The position numbers were made by a program, and so were the translations under genes. A stretch of 64,000 nt of DNA from Henricia sp. BOLD:AAB3569 (Eukaryota > Echinodermata > Asteroidea > Spinulosida > Echinasteridae). The stretch covers positions 1 through 64,000 of the forward strand of contig JBBELK010000301.1 of the NCBI GenBank assembly GCA_037783545.1, in the 5' to 3' direction. Shown here one piece after another: positions 21,762-35,791 of this stretch (positions are counted from its first letter, which is position 1; each line of letters opens with the position of its first letter). Below the pieces are notes generated by a model. The model was not told where the DNA came from and did not search any database. It saw only the letters and a program-made list of their open reading frames with translations.

Positions 21762-24700
21762 GTGTGTCCCAAATGCCGGCAAATTTGGAAATCAAGGAAT
21801 TTTCCAACCAACTTCAAATTTTGCATGCTCCAAACTGTATATATTCCGCACTTGTCATGCAAAATTGACAGATTTTCGCTGGGAAATGACGGAGAAATTT
21901 CAGAGTTTAGGAAAAACGGAGCTCGGCTGCGTGGTTATTCCCCTAACCGTGGCTGTTGGGACACCCTGCGCATGCCCCGCGCTGGTGTACATTTGTACGG
22001 CCGTTGACTCACCCCAGATTGTGACGGGAATTAGGTCAAAGTGTGTCCCAAATGCCGGCAAATTTGGAAATCAAGGAATTTTCCAACCAACTTCAAATTT
22101 TGCATGCTCCAAACTGTATATATTCCGCACTTGTCATGCAAAATTGACAGATTTTCGCTGGGAAATGACGGAGAAATTTCAGAGTTTAGGGAAAACGGAG
22201 CTCGGCTGCGTGGTTATTCCCCTAACCGTGGCTGTTGGGACACCCTGCGCCGCGCTGGTGTACATTTGTACGGCCGTTGACTCACCCCAGATTGTGACGG
22301 GAATTAGGTCAAAGTGTGTCCCAAATGCCGGCAAATTTGGAAATCAAGGAATTTTCCAACCAACTTCAAATGTTGCATGCTCCAAACTGTATATATTCCG
22401 CACTTGTCATGCAAAATTGACAGATTTTCGCTGGGAAATGACGGAGAAATTTCAGAGTTTAGGGAAAACGGAGCTCGGCTGCGTGGTTATTCCCCTAACC
22501 GTGGCTGTTGGGACACCCTGCGCATGCGCCGCGCTGGTGTACATTTGTACGGCCGTTGACTCACCCCAGATTGTGACGGGAATTAGGTCAAAGTGTGTCC
22601 CAAATGCCGGCAAATTTGGAAATCAAGGAATTTTCCAACCAACTTCAAATTTTGCATGCTCCAAACTGTATATATTCCGCACTTGTCATGCAAAATTGAC
22701 AGATTTTCGCTGGGAAATGACGGAGAAATTTCAGAGTTTAGGGAAAACGGAGCTCGGCTGCGTGGTTATTCCCCTAACCGTGGCTGTTGGGACACCCTGC
22801 GCATGCGCCGCGCTGGTGTACATTTGTACGGCCGTTGACTCACCCCAGATTGTGACGGGAATTAGGTCAAAGTGTGTCCCAAATGCTGGCAAATTTGGAA
22901 ATCAAGGAATTTTCCAACCAACTTCAAATGTTGCATGCTCCAAACTGTATATATTCCGCACTTGTCATGCAAAATTGACAGATTTTCGCTGGGAAATGAC
23001 GGAGAAATTTCAGAGTTTAGGGAAAACGGAGCTCGGCTGCGTGGTTATTCCCCTAACCGTGGCTGTTGGGACACCCTGCGCCGCGCTGGTGTACATTTGT
23101 ACGGCCGTTGACTCACCCCAGATTGTGACGGGAATTAGGTCAAAGTGTGTCCCAAATGCCGGCAAATTTGGAAATCAAGGAAATTTCTAACCAACTTCAA
23201 ATTGTGCATGCTCCAAACTGTATATATTCCGCACTTGTCATGCAAAATTGACAGATTTTCGCTGGGAAATGACGGAGAAATTTCAGAGTTTAGGGAAAAC
23301 GGAGCTCGGCTGCGTGGTTATTCCCCTAACCGTGGCTTTTGGGACACCCTGCGCCGCGCTGGTGAACATTTGTACGGCCGTTGACTTACCCCAGATTGTG
23401 ACGGGAATTAGGTCAAAGTGTGTCCCAAATGCCGGCAAATTTGGAAATCAAGGAATTTTCCAACCAACTTCAAATTTTGCATGCTCCAAACTGTATATAT
23501 TCCGCACTTGTCATCCAAAATTGACAGATTTTCGCTGGGAAATGACGGAGAAATTTCAGAGTTTAGGGAAAACGGAGCTCTGCTGCGTGGTTATTCCCCT
23601 AACCGTGGCTGTTGGGACACCCTGCGCATGCGCCGCGCTGGTGTACATTTGTACGGCCGTTGACTCACCCCAGATTGTGACGGGAATTAGGTCAAAGTGT
23701 GTCCCAAATGCCGGCAAATTTGGAAATCAAGGAATTTTCCAACCAACTTCAAATGTTGCATGCTCCAAACTGTATATATTCCGCACTTGTCATGCAAAAT
23801 TGACAGATTTTCGCTGGGAAATGACGGAGAAATGTCAGAGTTTAGGGAAAACGGAGCTCGGCTGCGTGGTTATTCCCCTAACCGTGGCTGTTGGGACACC
23901 CTGCGCCGCGCTGGTGTACATTTGTACGGCCGTTGACTCACCCCAGATTGTGACGGGAATTAGGTCAAAGTGTGTCCCAAATGCCGGCAAATTTGGAAAT
24001 CAAGGAATTTTCCAACCAACTTCAAATTTTGCATGCTCCAAACTGTATATATTCCGCACTTGTCATGCAAAATTGACAGATTTTCGCTGGGAAATGACGG
24101 AGAAATTTCAGAGTTTAGGGAAAACGGAGCTCGGCTGCGTGGTTATTCCCCTAACCGTGGCTGTTGGGACACCCTGCGCCGCGCTGGTGTGCATTTCTAC
24201 GGCCGTTGACTCACCCCAGATTGTGACGGGAATTAGGTCAAAGTGTGTCCCAAATGCCGGCAAATTTGGAAATCAAGGAATTTTCCAACCAACTTCAAAT
24301 TTTGCATGCTCCAAACTGTATATATTCCGCACTTGTCATGCAAAATTGACAGATTTTCGCTGGGAAATGACGGATAAATTTCAGAGTTTAGGGAAAACGG
24401 AGCTCGGCTGCGTGGTTATTCCCCAAACCGTGGCTGTTGGGACACCCTGCGCCGCGCTGGTGTACATTTGTACGGCCGTTGACTCACCCCAGATTGTGAC
24501 GGGAATTAGGTCAAAGTGTGTCCCAAATGCCGGCAAATTTGGAAATCAAGGAATTTTCCAACCAACTTCAAATTTTGCATGCTCCAAACTGTATATATTC
24601 TGCACTTGTCATGCAAAATTGACAGATTTTCGCTGGGAAATGACGGAGAAATTTCAGAGTTTAGGGAAAACGGAGCTCGGCTGCGTGGTTATTCCCCTAA

Positions 24701-27700
24701 CCGTGGCTGTTGGGACACCCTGCGCCGCGCTGGTGTACATTTGTACGGCCGTTGACTCACCCCAGATTGTGACGGGAATTAGGTCAAAGTGTGTCCCAAA
24801 TGCCGGCAAATTTGGAAATCAAGGAATTTTCCAACCAACTTCAAATTTTGCATGCTCCAAACTGTATATATTCCGCACTTGTCATGCAAAATTGACAGAT
24901 TTTCGCTGGGAAATGACGGAGAAATTTCAGAGTTTAGGGAAAACGGAGCTCGGCTGCGTGGTTATTCCCCTAACCGTGGCTGTTGGGACACCCTGCGCCG
25001 CGCTGGTGTACATTTGTACGGCCGTTGACTCACCCCAGATTGTGACGGGAATTAGGTCAAAGTGTGTCCCAAATGCCGGCAAATTTGGAAATCAAGGAAT
25101 TTTCCAACCAACTTCAAATGTTGCATGCTCCAAACTGTATATATTCCGCACTTGTCATGCAAAATTGACAGATTTTCGCTGGGAAATGACGGAGAAATTT
25201 CAGAGTTTAGGGAAAACGGAGCTCGGCTGCGTGGTTATTCCCCTAACCGTGGCTGTTGGGACACCCTGCGCCGCGCTGGTGTACATTTGTACGGCCGTTG
25301 ACTCACCCCAGATTGTGACGGGAATTAGGTCAAAGTGTGTCCCAAATGCCGGCAAATTTGGAAATCAAGGAATTTTCCAACCAACTTCAAATTTTGCATG
25401 CTCCAAACTGTATATATTCCGCACTTGTCATGCAAAATTGACAGATTTTCGCTGGGAAATGACGGAGAAATTTCAGAGTTTAGGGAAAACGGAGCTCGGC
25501 TGCGTGGTTATTCCCCTAACCGTGGCTGTTGGGACACCCTGCGCCGCGCTGGTGTACATTTGTACGGCCGTTGACTCACCCCAGATTGTGACGGGAATTA
25601 GGTCAAAGTGTGTCCCAAATGCCGGCAAATTTGGAAATCAAGGAATTTTCCAACCAACTTCAAATTTTGCATGCTCCAAACTGTATATATTCCGCACTTG
25701 TCATGCAAAATTGACAGATTTTCGCTGGGAAATGACGGAGAAATTTCAGAGTTTAGGGAAAACGGAGCTCGGCTGCGTGGTTATTCCCCTAACCGTGGCT
25801 GTTGGGACACCCTGCGCATGCGCCGCGCTGGTGTACATTTGTAGGCCGTTGACTCACCCCAGATTGTGACGGGAATTAGGTCAAAGTGTGTCCCAAATGC
25901 CGGCAAATTTGGAAATCAAGGAATTTTCCAACCAACTTCAAATTTTGCATGCTCCAAACTGTATATATTCCGCACTTGTCATGCAAAATTGACAGATTTT
26001 CGATGGGAAATGACGGAGAAATTTCAGAGTTTAGGGAAAACGGAGCTCGGCTGCGTGGTTATTCCCCTAACCGTGGCTGTTGGGACACCCTGCGCCGCGC
26101 TGGTGTACATTTGTACGGCCGTTGACTCACCCCAGATTGTGACGGGAATTAGGTCAAAGTGTGTCCCAAATGCCGGCAAATTTGGAAATCAAGGAATTTT
26201 CCAACCAACTTCAAATGTTGCATGCTCCAAACTGTATATATTCCGCACTTGTCATGCAAAATTGACAGATTTTCGCTGGGAAATGACGGAGAAATTTCAG
26301 AGTTTAGGGAAAACGGAGCTCGGCTGCGTGGTTATTCCCCTAACCGTGGCTGTTGGGACACCCTGCGCCGCGCTGGTGTACATTTGTACGGCCGTTGACT
26401 CACCCCAGATTGTGACGGGAATTAGGTCAAAGTGTGTCCCAAATGCCGGCAAATTTGGAAATCAAGGAATTTTCCAACCAACTTCAAATTTTGCATGCTC
26501 CAAACTGTATATATTCCGCACTTGTCATGCAAAATTGACAGATTTTCGCTGGGAAATGACGGAGAAATTTCAGAGTTTAGGGAAAACGGAGCTCGGCTGC
26601 GTGGTTATTCCCCTAACCGTGGCTGTTGGGACACCCTGCGCCGCGCTGGTGTACATTTGTACGGCCGTTGACTCACCCCAGATTGTGACGGGAATTAGGT
26701 CAAAGTGTGTCCCAAATGCCGGCAAATTTGGAAATCAAGGAATTTTTCAACCAACTTCAAATTTTGCATGCTCCAAACTGTATATATTCCGCACTTGTCA
26801 TGCAAAATTGACAGATTTTCGCTGGGAAATGACGGAGAAATTTCAGAGTTTAGGGAAAACGGAGCTCGACTGCGTGGTTATTCCCCTAACCGTGGCTGTT
26901 GGGACACCCTGCGCATGCGCCGCGCTGGTGTACATTTGTACGGCCGTTGACTCACCCCAGATTGTGACGGGAATTAGGTCAAAGTGTGTCCCAAATGCCG
27001 GCAAATTTGGAAATCAAGGAATTTTGCAACCAACTTCAAATTTTGCATGCTCCAAACTGTATATATTCCGCACTTGTCATGCAAAATTGACAGATTTTCG
27101 CTGGGAAATGACGGAGAAATTTCAGAGTTTAGGGAAAACGGAGCTCGGCTGCGTGGTTATTCCCCTAACCGTGGCTGTTGGGACACCCTGCGCCGCGCTG
27201 GTGTACATTTGTACGGCCGTTGACTCACCCCAGATTGTGACGGGAATTAGGTCAAAGTGTGTCCCAAATGCCGGCAAATTTGGAAATCAAGGAATTTTCC
27301 AACCAACTTCAAATTTTGCATGCTCCAAACTGTATATATTCCGCACTTGTCATGCAAAATTGACAGATTTTCGCTGGGAAATGACGGAGAAATTTCAGAG
27401 TTTAGGGAAAACGGAGCTCGGCTGCGTGGTTATTCCCCTAACCGTGGCTGTTGGGACACCCTGCGCCGCGCTGGTGTACATTTGTACGGCCGTTGACTCA
27501 CCCCAGATTGTGACGGGAATTAGGTCAAAGTGTGTCCCAAATGCCGGCAAATTTGGAAATCAAGGAATTTTCCAACCAACTTCAAATTTTGCATGCTCCA
27601 AACTGTATATATTCCGCACTTGTCATGCAAAATTGACAGATTTTCGATGGGAAATGACGGAGAAATTTCAGAGTTTAGGGAAAACGGAGCTCGGCTGCGT

Positions 27701-29731
27701 GGTTATTCCCCTAACCGTGGCTGTTGGGACACCCTGCGCATGCGCCGCGCTGGTGTACATTTGTACGGCCGTTGACTCACCCCAGATTGTGACGGGAATT
27801 AGGTCAAAGTGTGTCCCAAATGCCGGCAAATTTGGAAATCAAGGAATTTTCCAACCAACTTCAAATTTTGCATGCTCCAAACTGTATATATTCCGCACTT
27901 GTCATGCAAAATTGACAGATTTTCGCTGGGAAATGACGGAGAAATTTCAGAGTTTAGGGAAAACGGAGCTCGGCTGCGTGGTTATTCCCCTAACCGTGGC
28001 TGTTGGGACACCCTGCGCCGCGCTGGTGTACATTTGTACGGCCGTTGACTCACCCCAGATTGTGACGGGAATTAGGTCAAAGTGTGTCCCAAATGCCGGC
28101 AAATTTGGAAATCAAGGAATTTTCCAACCAACTTCAAATTTTGCATGCTCCAAACTGTATATATTCCGCACTTGTCATGCAAAATTGACAGATTTTCGCT
28201 GCGAAATGACGGAGAAATTTCAGAGTTTAGGGAAAACGGAGCTCGGCTGCGTGGTTATTCCCCTAACCGTGGCTGTTGGGACACCCTGCGCCGCGCTGGT
28301 GTACATTTGTACGGCCGTTGACTCACCCCAGATTGTGACGGGAATTAGGTCAAAGTGTGTCCCAAATGCCGGCAAATTTGGAAATCAAGGAATTTTCCAA
28401 CCAACTTCAAATTGTGCATGCTCCAAACTGTATATATTCGGCACTTGTCATGCAAAATTGACGGATTTTCGCTGGGAAATGACGGAGAAATTTCAGAGTT
28501 TAGGGAAAACGGAGCTCGGCTGCGTGGTTATTCCCCTAACCGTGGCTGTTGGGACACCCTGCGCCGCGCTGGTGTACATTTGTACGGCCGTTGACTCACC
28601 CCAGATTGTGACGGGAATTAGGTCAAAGTGTGTCCCAAATGCCGGCAAATTTGGAAATCAAGGAATTTTCCAACCAACTTCAAATTTTACATGCTCCAAA
28701 CTGTATATATTCCGCACTTGTCATGCAAAATTGACAGATTTTCGCTGGGAAATGACGGAGAAATTTCAGAGTTTAGGGAAAACGGAGCTCGGCTGCGTGG
28801 TTATTCCCCTAACCGTGGCTGTTGGGACACCCTGCACATGCGCCGCGCTGGTGTACATTTGTACGGCCGTTGACTCACCCCAGATTGTGACGGGAATTAG
28901 GTCAAAGTGTGTCCCAAATGCCGGCAAATTTGGAAATCAAGGAATTTTCCAACCAACTTCAAATTTTGCATGCTCCAAACTGTATATATTCCGCACTTGT
29001 CATGCAAAATTGACAGATTTTCGCTGGGAAATTAAGGAGAAATTTCAGAGTTTAGGGAAAACGGAGCTCGGCTGCGTGGTTATTCCCCTAACCGTGGCTG
29101 TTGGGACACCCTGCGCCGCGCTGGTGTACATTTGTACGGCCGTTGACTCACCCCAGATTGTGACGGGAATTAGGTCAAAGTGTGTCCCAAATGCCGGCAA
29201 ATTTGGAAATCAAGGAATTTTCCAACCAACTTCAAATTTTGCATGCTCCAAACTGTATATATTCCGCACTTGTCATGCAAAATTGACAGATTTTCGCTGG
29301 GAAATGACGGAGAAATTTCAGAGTTTAGGGAAAACGGAGCTCGGCTGCGTGGTTATTCCCCTAACCGTGGCTGTTGGGACACCCTGCGCATGCGCCGCGC
29401 TGGTGTACATTTGTACGGCCGTTGACTCACCCCAAATTGTGACGGGAATTAGGTCAAAGTGTGTCCCAAATGCCGGCAAATTTGGAAATCAAGGAATTTT
29501 CCAACCAACCTCAAATTTTGCATGCTCCAAACTGTATATATTCCGCACTTGTCATGCAAAATTGACAGATTTTCGCTGGGAAATGACGGAGAAATTTCAG
29601 AGTTTAGGGAAAACGGAGCTCGGCTGCATGGTTATTCCCCTAACCGTGGCTGTTGGGACACCCTGCGCCGCGCTGGTGTACATTTGTACGGCCGTTGACT
29701 CACCCCAGATTGTGACGGGAATTAGGTCAAA

Positions 29732-31108
29732 GTGTGTCCCAAATGCCGGCAAATTTGGAAATCAAGGAATTTTCCAACCAACTTCAAATTTTGCATGCTC
29801 CAAACTGTATATATTCCGCACTTGTCATGCAAAATTGACAGATTTTCGCTGGGAAATGACGGAGAAATTTCAGAGTTTAGGGAAAACGGAGCTCGGCTGC
29901 GTGGTTATTCCCCTAACCGTGGCTGTTGGGACACCCTGCGCATGCGCCGCGCTGGTGTACATTTGTACGGCCATTGACTCACCCCAGATTGTGACGGGAA
30001 TTAGGTCAAAGTGTGTCCCAAATGCCGGCAAATTTGGAAATCAAGGAATTTTCAAACCAACTTCAAATTTTGCATGCTCCAAACTGTATATATTCCGCAC
30101 TTGTCATGCAAAATTGACAGATTTTCGATGGGAAATTACGGAGAAATTTCAGAGTTTAGGGAAAACGGAGCTCGGCTGCGTGGTTATTCCCCTAACCGTG
30201 GCTGTTGGGACACCATGCGCCGCGCTGGTGTACATTTGTACGGCCGTTGACTCACCCCAGATTGTGACGGGAATTAGGTCAAAGTGTGTCCCAAATGCCG
30301 GCAAATTTGGAAATCAAGGAATTTTCCAACCAACTTCAAATTTTGCATGCTCCAAACTGTATATATTCCGCACTTGTCATGCAAAATTGACAGATTTTCG
30401 CTGGGAAATGACGGCGAAATTTCAGAGTTTAGGGAAAACGGAGCTCGGCTGCGTGGTTATTCCCCTAACCGTGGCTGTTGGGACACCCTGCGCCGCGCTG
30501 GTGTACATTTGTACAGCCGTTGACTCACCCCAGATTGTGACGGGAATTAGGTCAAAGTGTGTCCCAAATGCCGGCAAATTTGGAAATCAAGGAATTTTCC
30601 AACCAACTTCAAATTTTGCATGCTCCAAACTGTATATATTCCGCACTTGTCATGCAAAATTGACAGATTTTCGCTGGGAAATGACGGAGAAATTTCAGAG
30701 TTTAGGGAAAACGGAGCTCGGCTGCGTGGTTATTCCCCTAACCGTGGCTGTTGGGACACCCTGCGCATGCGCCGCGCTGGTGTACATTTGTACGGCCATT
30801 GACTCACCCCAGATTGTGACGGGAATTAGGTCAAAGTGTGTCCCAAATGCCGGCAAATTTGGAAATCAAGGAATTTTCCAACCAACTTCAAATTTTGCAT
30901 GCTCCAAACTGTATATATTCCGCACTTGTCATGCAAAATTGACAGATTTTCGATGGGAAATGACGGAGAAATTTCAGAGTTTAGGGAAAACGGAGCTCGG
31001 CTGCGTGGTTATTCCCCTAACCGTGGCTGTTGGGACACCCTGCGCCGCGCTGGTGTACATTTGTACGGCCGTTGACTCACCCCAGATTGTGACGGGAATT
31101 AGGTCAAA
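29732..31108 (+). repeat. 825-bp period (AC-C-C trimer)
   Basis: Units 29732 and 30557 are both class AC with GGCCATTGAC. Units 30011 and 30836 both have TTTCGATGGG. The spacing is exactly 825 bp. The unit at 30011 also has GAAATTACGG and TTTTCAAACC, which its partner lacks. Confidence 0.8.
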
Positions 31109-33862
31109 GTGTGTCCCAAATGCCGGCAAATTTGGAAATCAAGGAATTTTCCAACCAACTTCAAATTTTGCATGCTCCAAACTGTATATATTCCGCACTT
31201 GTCATGCAAAATTGACAGATTTTCGCTGGGAAATGACGGAGAAATTTCAGAGTTTAGGGAAAACGGAGCTCGGCTGCGTGGTTATTCTTCTAACCGTGGC
31301 TGTTAGGACACCCTGCGCATGCGCCGCGCTGGTGTACATTTGTACGGCCGTTGACTCACCCCAGATTGTGACGGGAATTAGGTCAAAGTGTGTCCCAAAT
31401 GCCGGCAAATTTGGAAATCAAGGAATTTTCCAACCAACTTCAAATTTTGCATGCTCCAAACTGTATATATTCCGCACTTGTCATGCAAAATTGACAGATT
31501 TTCGCTGGGAAATGACGGAGAAATTTCAGAGTTTAGGGAAAACGGAGCTCGGCTGCGTGGTTATTCCCCTAACCGTGGCTGTTGGGACACCCTGCGCCGC
31601 GCTGGTGTACATTTGTACGGCCGTTGACTCACCCCAGATTGTGACGGGAATTAGGTCAAAGTGTGTCCCAAATGCCGGCAAATTTGGAAATCAAGGAATT
31701 TTCCAACCAACTTCAAATTTTGCATGCTCCAAACTGTATATATTCCGCACTTGTCATGCAAAATTGACAGATTTTCGCTGGGAAATGACGGAGAAATTTC
31801 AGAGTTTAGGGAAAACGGAGCTCGGCTGCGTGGTTATTCCCCTAACCGTGGCTGTTGGGACACCCTGCGCCGCGCTGGTGTACATTTGTACGGCCGTTGA
31901 CTCACCCCAGATTGTGACGGGAATTAGGTCAAAGTGTGTCCCAAATGCCGGCAAATTTGGAAATCAAGGAATTTTCCAACCAACTTCAAATTTTGCATGC
32001 TCCAAACTGTATATATTCCGCACTTGTCATGCAAAATTGACAGATTTTCGCTGGGAAATGACGGAGAAATTTCAGAGTTTAGGGAAAACGGAGCTCGGCT
32101 GCGTGGTTATTCCCCTAACCGTGGCTGTTGGGACACCCTGCGCCGCGCTGGTGTACATTTGTACAGCCGTTGACTCACCCCAGATTGTGACGGGAATTAG
32201 GTCAAAGTGTGTCCCAAATGCCGGCAAATTTGGAAATCAAGGAATTTTCCAACCAACTTCAAATTTTGCATGCTCCAAACTGTATATATTCCGCACTTGT
32301 CATGCAAAATTGACAGATTTTCGCTGGGAAATGACGGAGAAATTTCAGAGTTTAGGGAAAACGGAGCTCGGCTGCGTGGTTATTCCCCTAACCGTGGCTG
32401 TTAGGACACCCTGCGCATGCGCCGCGCTGGTGTACATTTGTACGGCCGTTAACTCACCCCAGATTGTGACGGAAATTAGGTCAAAGTGTGTCCCAAATGC
32501 CGACAAATTTGGAAATCAAGGAATTTTCCAACCAACATCAAATTTTGCATGCTCCAAACTGTATATATTCCGCACTTGTCATGCAAAATTGACAGATTTT
32601 CGCTGGGAAATGACGGAGAAATTTCAGAGTTTAGGGAAAACGGAGCTCGGCTGCGTGGTTATTCCCCTAACCGTGGCTGTTGGGACACCCTGCGCCGCGC
32701 TGGTGTACATTTGTACGGCCGTTGACTCACCCCAGATTGTGACGGGAATTAGGTCAAAGTGTGTCCCAAATGCCGGCAAATTTGGAAATCAAGGAATTTT
32801 CCAACCAACTTCAAATTTTGCATGCTCCAAACTGTATATATTCCGCACTTGTCATGCAAAATTGACAGATTTTCGCTGGGAAATGACGGAGAAATTTCAG
32901 AGTTTAGGGAAAACGGAGCTCGGCTGCGTGGTTATTCCCCTAACCGTGGCTGTTGGGACACCCTGCGCCGCGCTGGTGTACATTTGTACAGCCGTTGACT
33001 CACCCCAGATTGTGACGGGAATTAGGTCAAAGTGTGTCCCAAATGCCGGCAAATTTGGAAATCAAGGAATTTTCCAACCAACTTCAAATTTTGCATGCTC
33101 CAAACTGTATATATTCCGCACTTGTCATGCAAAATTGACAGATTTTCGCTGGGAAATGACGGAGAAATTTCAGAGTTTAGGGAAAACGGAGCTCGGCTGC
33201 GTGGTTATTCCCCTAACCGTGGCTGTTGGGACACCCTGCGCATGCGCCGCGCTGGTGTACATTTGTACGGCCGTTGACTCACCCCAGATTGTGACGGAAA
33301 TTAGGTCAAAGTGTGTCCCAAATGCCGGCAAATTTGGAAATCAAGGAATTTTCCAACCAACTTCAAATTTTGCATGCTCCAAACTGTATATATTCCGCAC
33401 TTGTCATGCAAAATTGACAGATTTTCGATGGGAAATGACGGAGAAATTTCAGAGTTTAGGGAAAACGGAGCTCGGCTGCGTGGTTATTCCCCTAACCGTG
33501 GCTGTTGGGACACCCTGCGCATGCGCCGCGCTGGTGTACATTTGTACGGCCGTTGACTCACCCCAGATTGTGACAGGAATTAGGTCAAAGTGTGTCCCAA
33601 ATGCCGGCAAATTTGGAAATCAAGGAATTTTCCAACCAACTTCAAATTTTGCATGCTCCAAACTGTATATATTTCGCACTTGTCATGCAAAATTGACAGA
33701 TTTTCGCTGGGAAATGACGGAGAAATTTCAGAGTTTAGGGAAAACGGAGCTCGGCTGCGTGGTTATTCCCCTAACCGTGGCTGTTGGGACACCCTGCGCC
33801 GCGCTGGTGTACATTTGTACGGCCGTTGACTCACCCCAGATTGTGACGGGAATTAGGTCAAA
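31109..33862 (+). repeat. 2,754-bp HOR, copy 1 (10 monomers)
   Basis: It starts with a unit carrying TTATTCTTCTAACC and GTTAGGACACC. It contains two units with GTACAGCCG (31934, 32759), GTGACGGAAATT boundaries, and a TTTCGATGGG unit at 33311, then ATATTTCGCAC at 33590. The unit at 32486 has CCGACAAATT and AACATCAAATT, which are unique to this copy. Confidence 0.88.
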
Positions 33863-35791
33863 GTGTGTCCCAAATGCCGGCAAATTTGGAAATCAAGGAA
33901 TTTTCCAACCAACTTCAAATTTTGCATGCTCCAAACTGTATATATTCCGCACTTGTCATGCAAAATTGACAGATTTTCGCTGGGAAATGACGGAGAAATT
34001 TCAGAGTTTAGGGAAAACGGAGCTCGGCTGCGTGGTTATTCTTCTAACCGTGGCTGTTAGGACACCCTGCGCATGCGCCGCGCTGGTGTACATTTGTACG
34101 GCCGTTGACTCACCCCAGATTGTGACGGGAATTAGGTCAAAGTGTGTCCCAAATGCCGGCAAATTTGGAAATCAAGGAATTTTCCAACCAACTTCAAATT
34201 TTGCATGCTCCAAACTGTATATATTCCGCACTTGTCATGCAAAATTGACAGATTTTCGCTGGGAAATGACGGAGAAATTTCAGAGTTTAGGGAAAACGGA
34301 GCTCGGCTGCGTGGTTATTCCCCTAACCGTGGCTGTTGGGACACCCTGCGCCGCGCTGGTGTACATTTGTACGGCCGTTGACTCACCCCAGATTGTGACG
34401 GGAATTAGGTCAAAGTGTGTCCCAAATGCCGGCAAATTTGGAAATCAAGGAATTTTCCAACCAACTTCAAATTTTGCATGCTCCAAACTGTATATATTCC
34501 GCACTTGTCATGCAAAATTGACAGATTTTCGCTGGGAAATGACGGAGAAATTTCAGAGTTTAGGGAAAACGGAGCTCGGCTGCGTGGTTATTCCCCTAAC
34601 CGTGGCTGTTGGGACACCCTGCGCCGCGCTGGTGTACATTTGTACGGCCGTTGACTCACCCCAGATTGTGACGGGAATTAGGTCAAAGTGTGTCCCAAAT
34701 GCCGGCAAATTTGGAAATCAAGGAATTTTCCAACCAACTTCAAATTTTGCATGCTCCAAACTGTATATATTCCGCACTTGTCATGCAAAATTGACAGATT
34801 TTCGCTGGGAAATGACGGAGAAATTTCAGAGTTTAGGGAAAACGGAGCTCGGCTGCGTGGTTATTCCCCTAACCGTGGCTGTTGGGACACCCTGCGCCGC
34901 GCTGGTGTACATTTGTACAGCCGTTGACTCACCCCAGATTGTGACGGGAATTAGGTCAAAGTGTGTCCCAAATGCCGGCAAATTTGGAAATCAAGGAATT
35001 TTCCAACCAACTTCAAATTTTGCATGCTCCAAACTGTATATATTCCGCACTTGTCATGCAAAATTGACAGATTTTCGCTGGGAAATGACGGAGAAATTTC
35101 AGAGTTTAGGGAAAACGGAGCTCGGCTGCGTGGTTATTCCCCTAACCGTGGCTGTTGGGACACCCTGCGCATGCGCCGCGCTGGTGTACATTTGTACGGC
35201 CGTTGACTCACCCCAGATTGTGACGGAAATTAGGTCAAAGTGTGTCCCAAATGCCGGCAAATTTGGAAATCAAGGAATTTTCCAACCAACTTCAAATTTT
35301 GCATGCTCCAAACTGTATATATTCCGCACTTGTCATGCAAAATTGACAGATTTTCGATGGGAAATGACGGAGAAATTTCAGAGTTTAGGGAAAACGGAGC
35401 TCGGCTGCGTGGTTATTCCCCTAACCGTGGCTGTTGGGACACCCTGCGCATGCGCCGCGCTGGTGTACATTTGTACGGCCGTTGACTCACCCCAGATTGT
35501 GACGGGAATTAGGTCAAAGTGTGTCCCAAATGCCGGCAAATTTGGAAATCAAGGAATTTTCCAACCAACTTCAAATTTTGCATGCTCCAAACTGTATATA
35601 TTTCGCACTTGTCATGCAAAATTGACAGATTTTCGCTGGGAAATGACGGAGAAATTTCAGAGTTTAGGGAAAACGGAGCTCGGCTGCGTGGTTATTCCCC
35701 TAACCGTGGCTGTTGGGACACCCTGCGCCGCGCTGGTGTACATTTGTACGGCCGTTGACTCACCCCAGATTGTGACGGGAAATAGGTCAAA
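33863..35791 (+). repeat. Same HOR, copy 2, shortened by 825 bp (7 monomers)
   Basis: It repeats TTATTCTTCTAACC/GTTAGGACACC (33863 unit), the GTACAGCCG unit (34688), the GTGACGGAAATT boundary, TTTCGATGGG (35240) and ATATTTCGCAC (35519). It lacks the three units equivalent to 32207-33031. 2,754 minus 825 equals 1,929, the observed length. Confidence 0.88.

Noticed and set aside
23248-25869. Other long frames (for example 873, 865, 1,102 and 783 codons) as genes
   Set aside because: All are the same monomer frame, bounded by array variants. None has independent evidence of coding.
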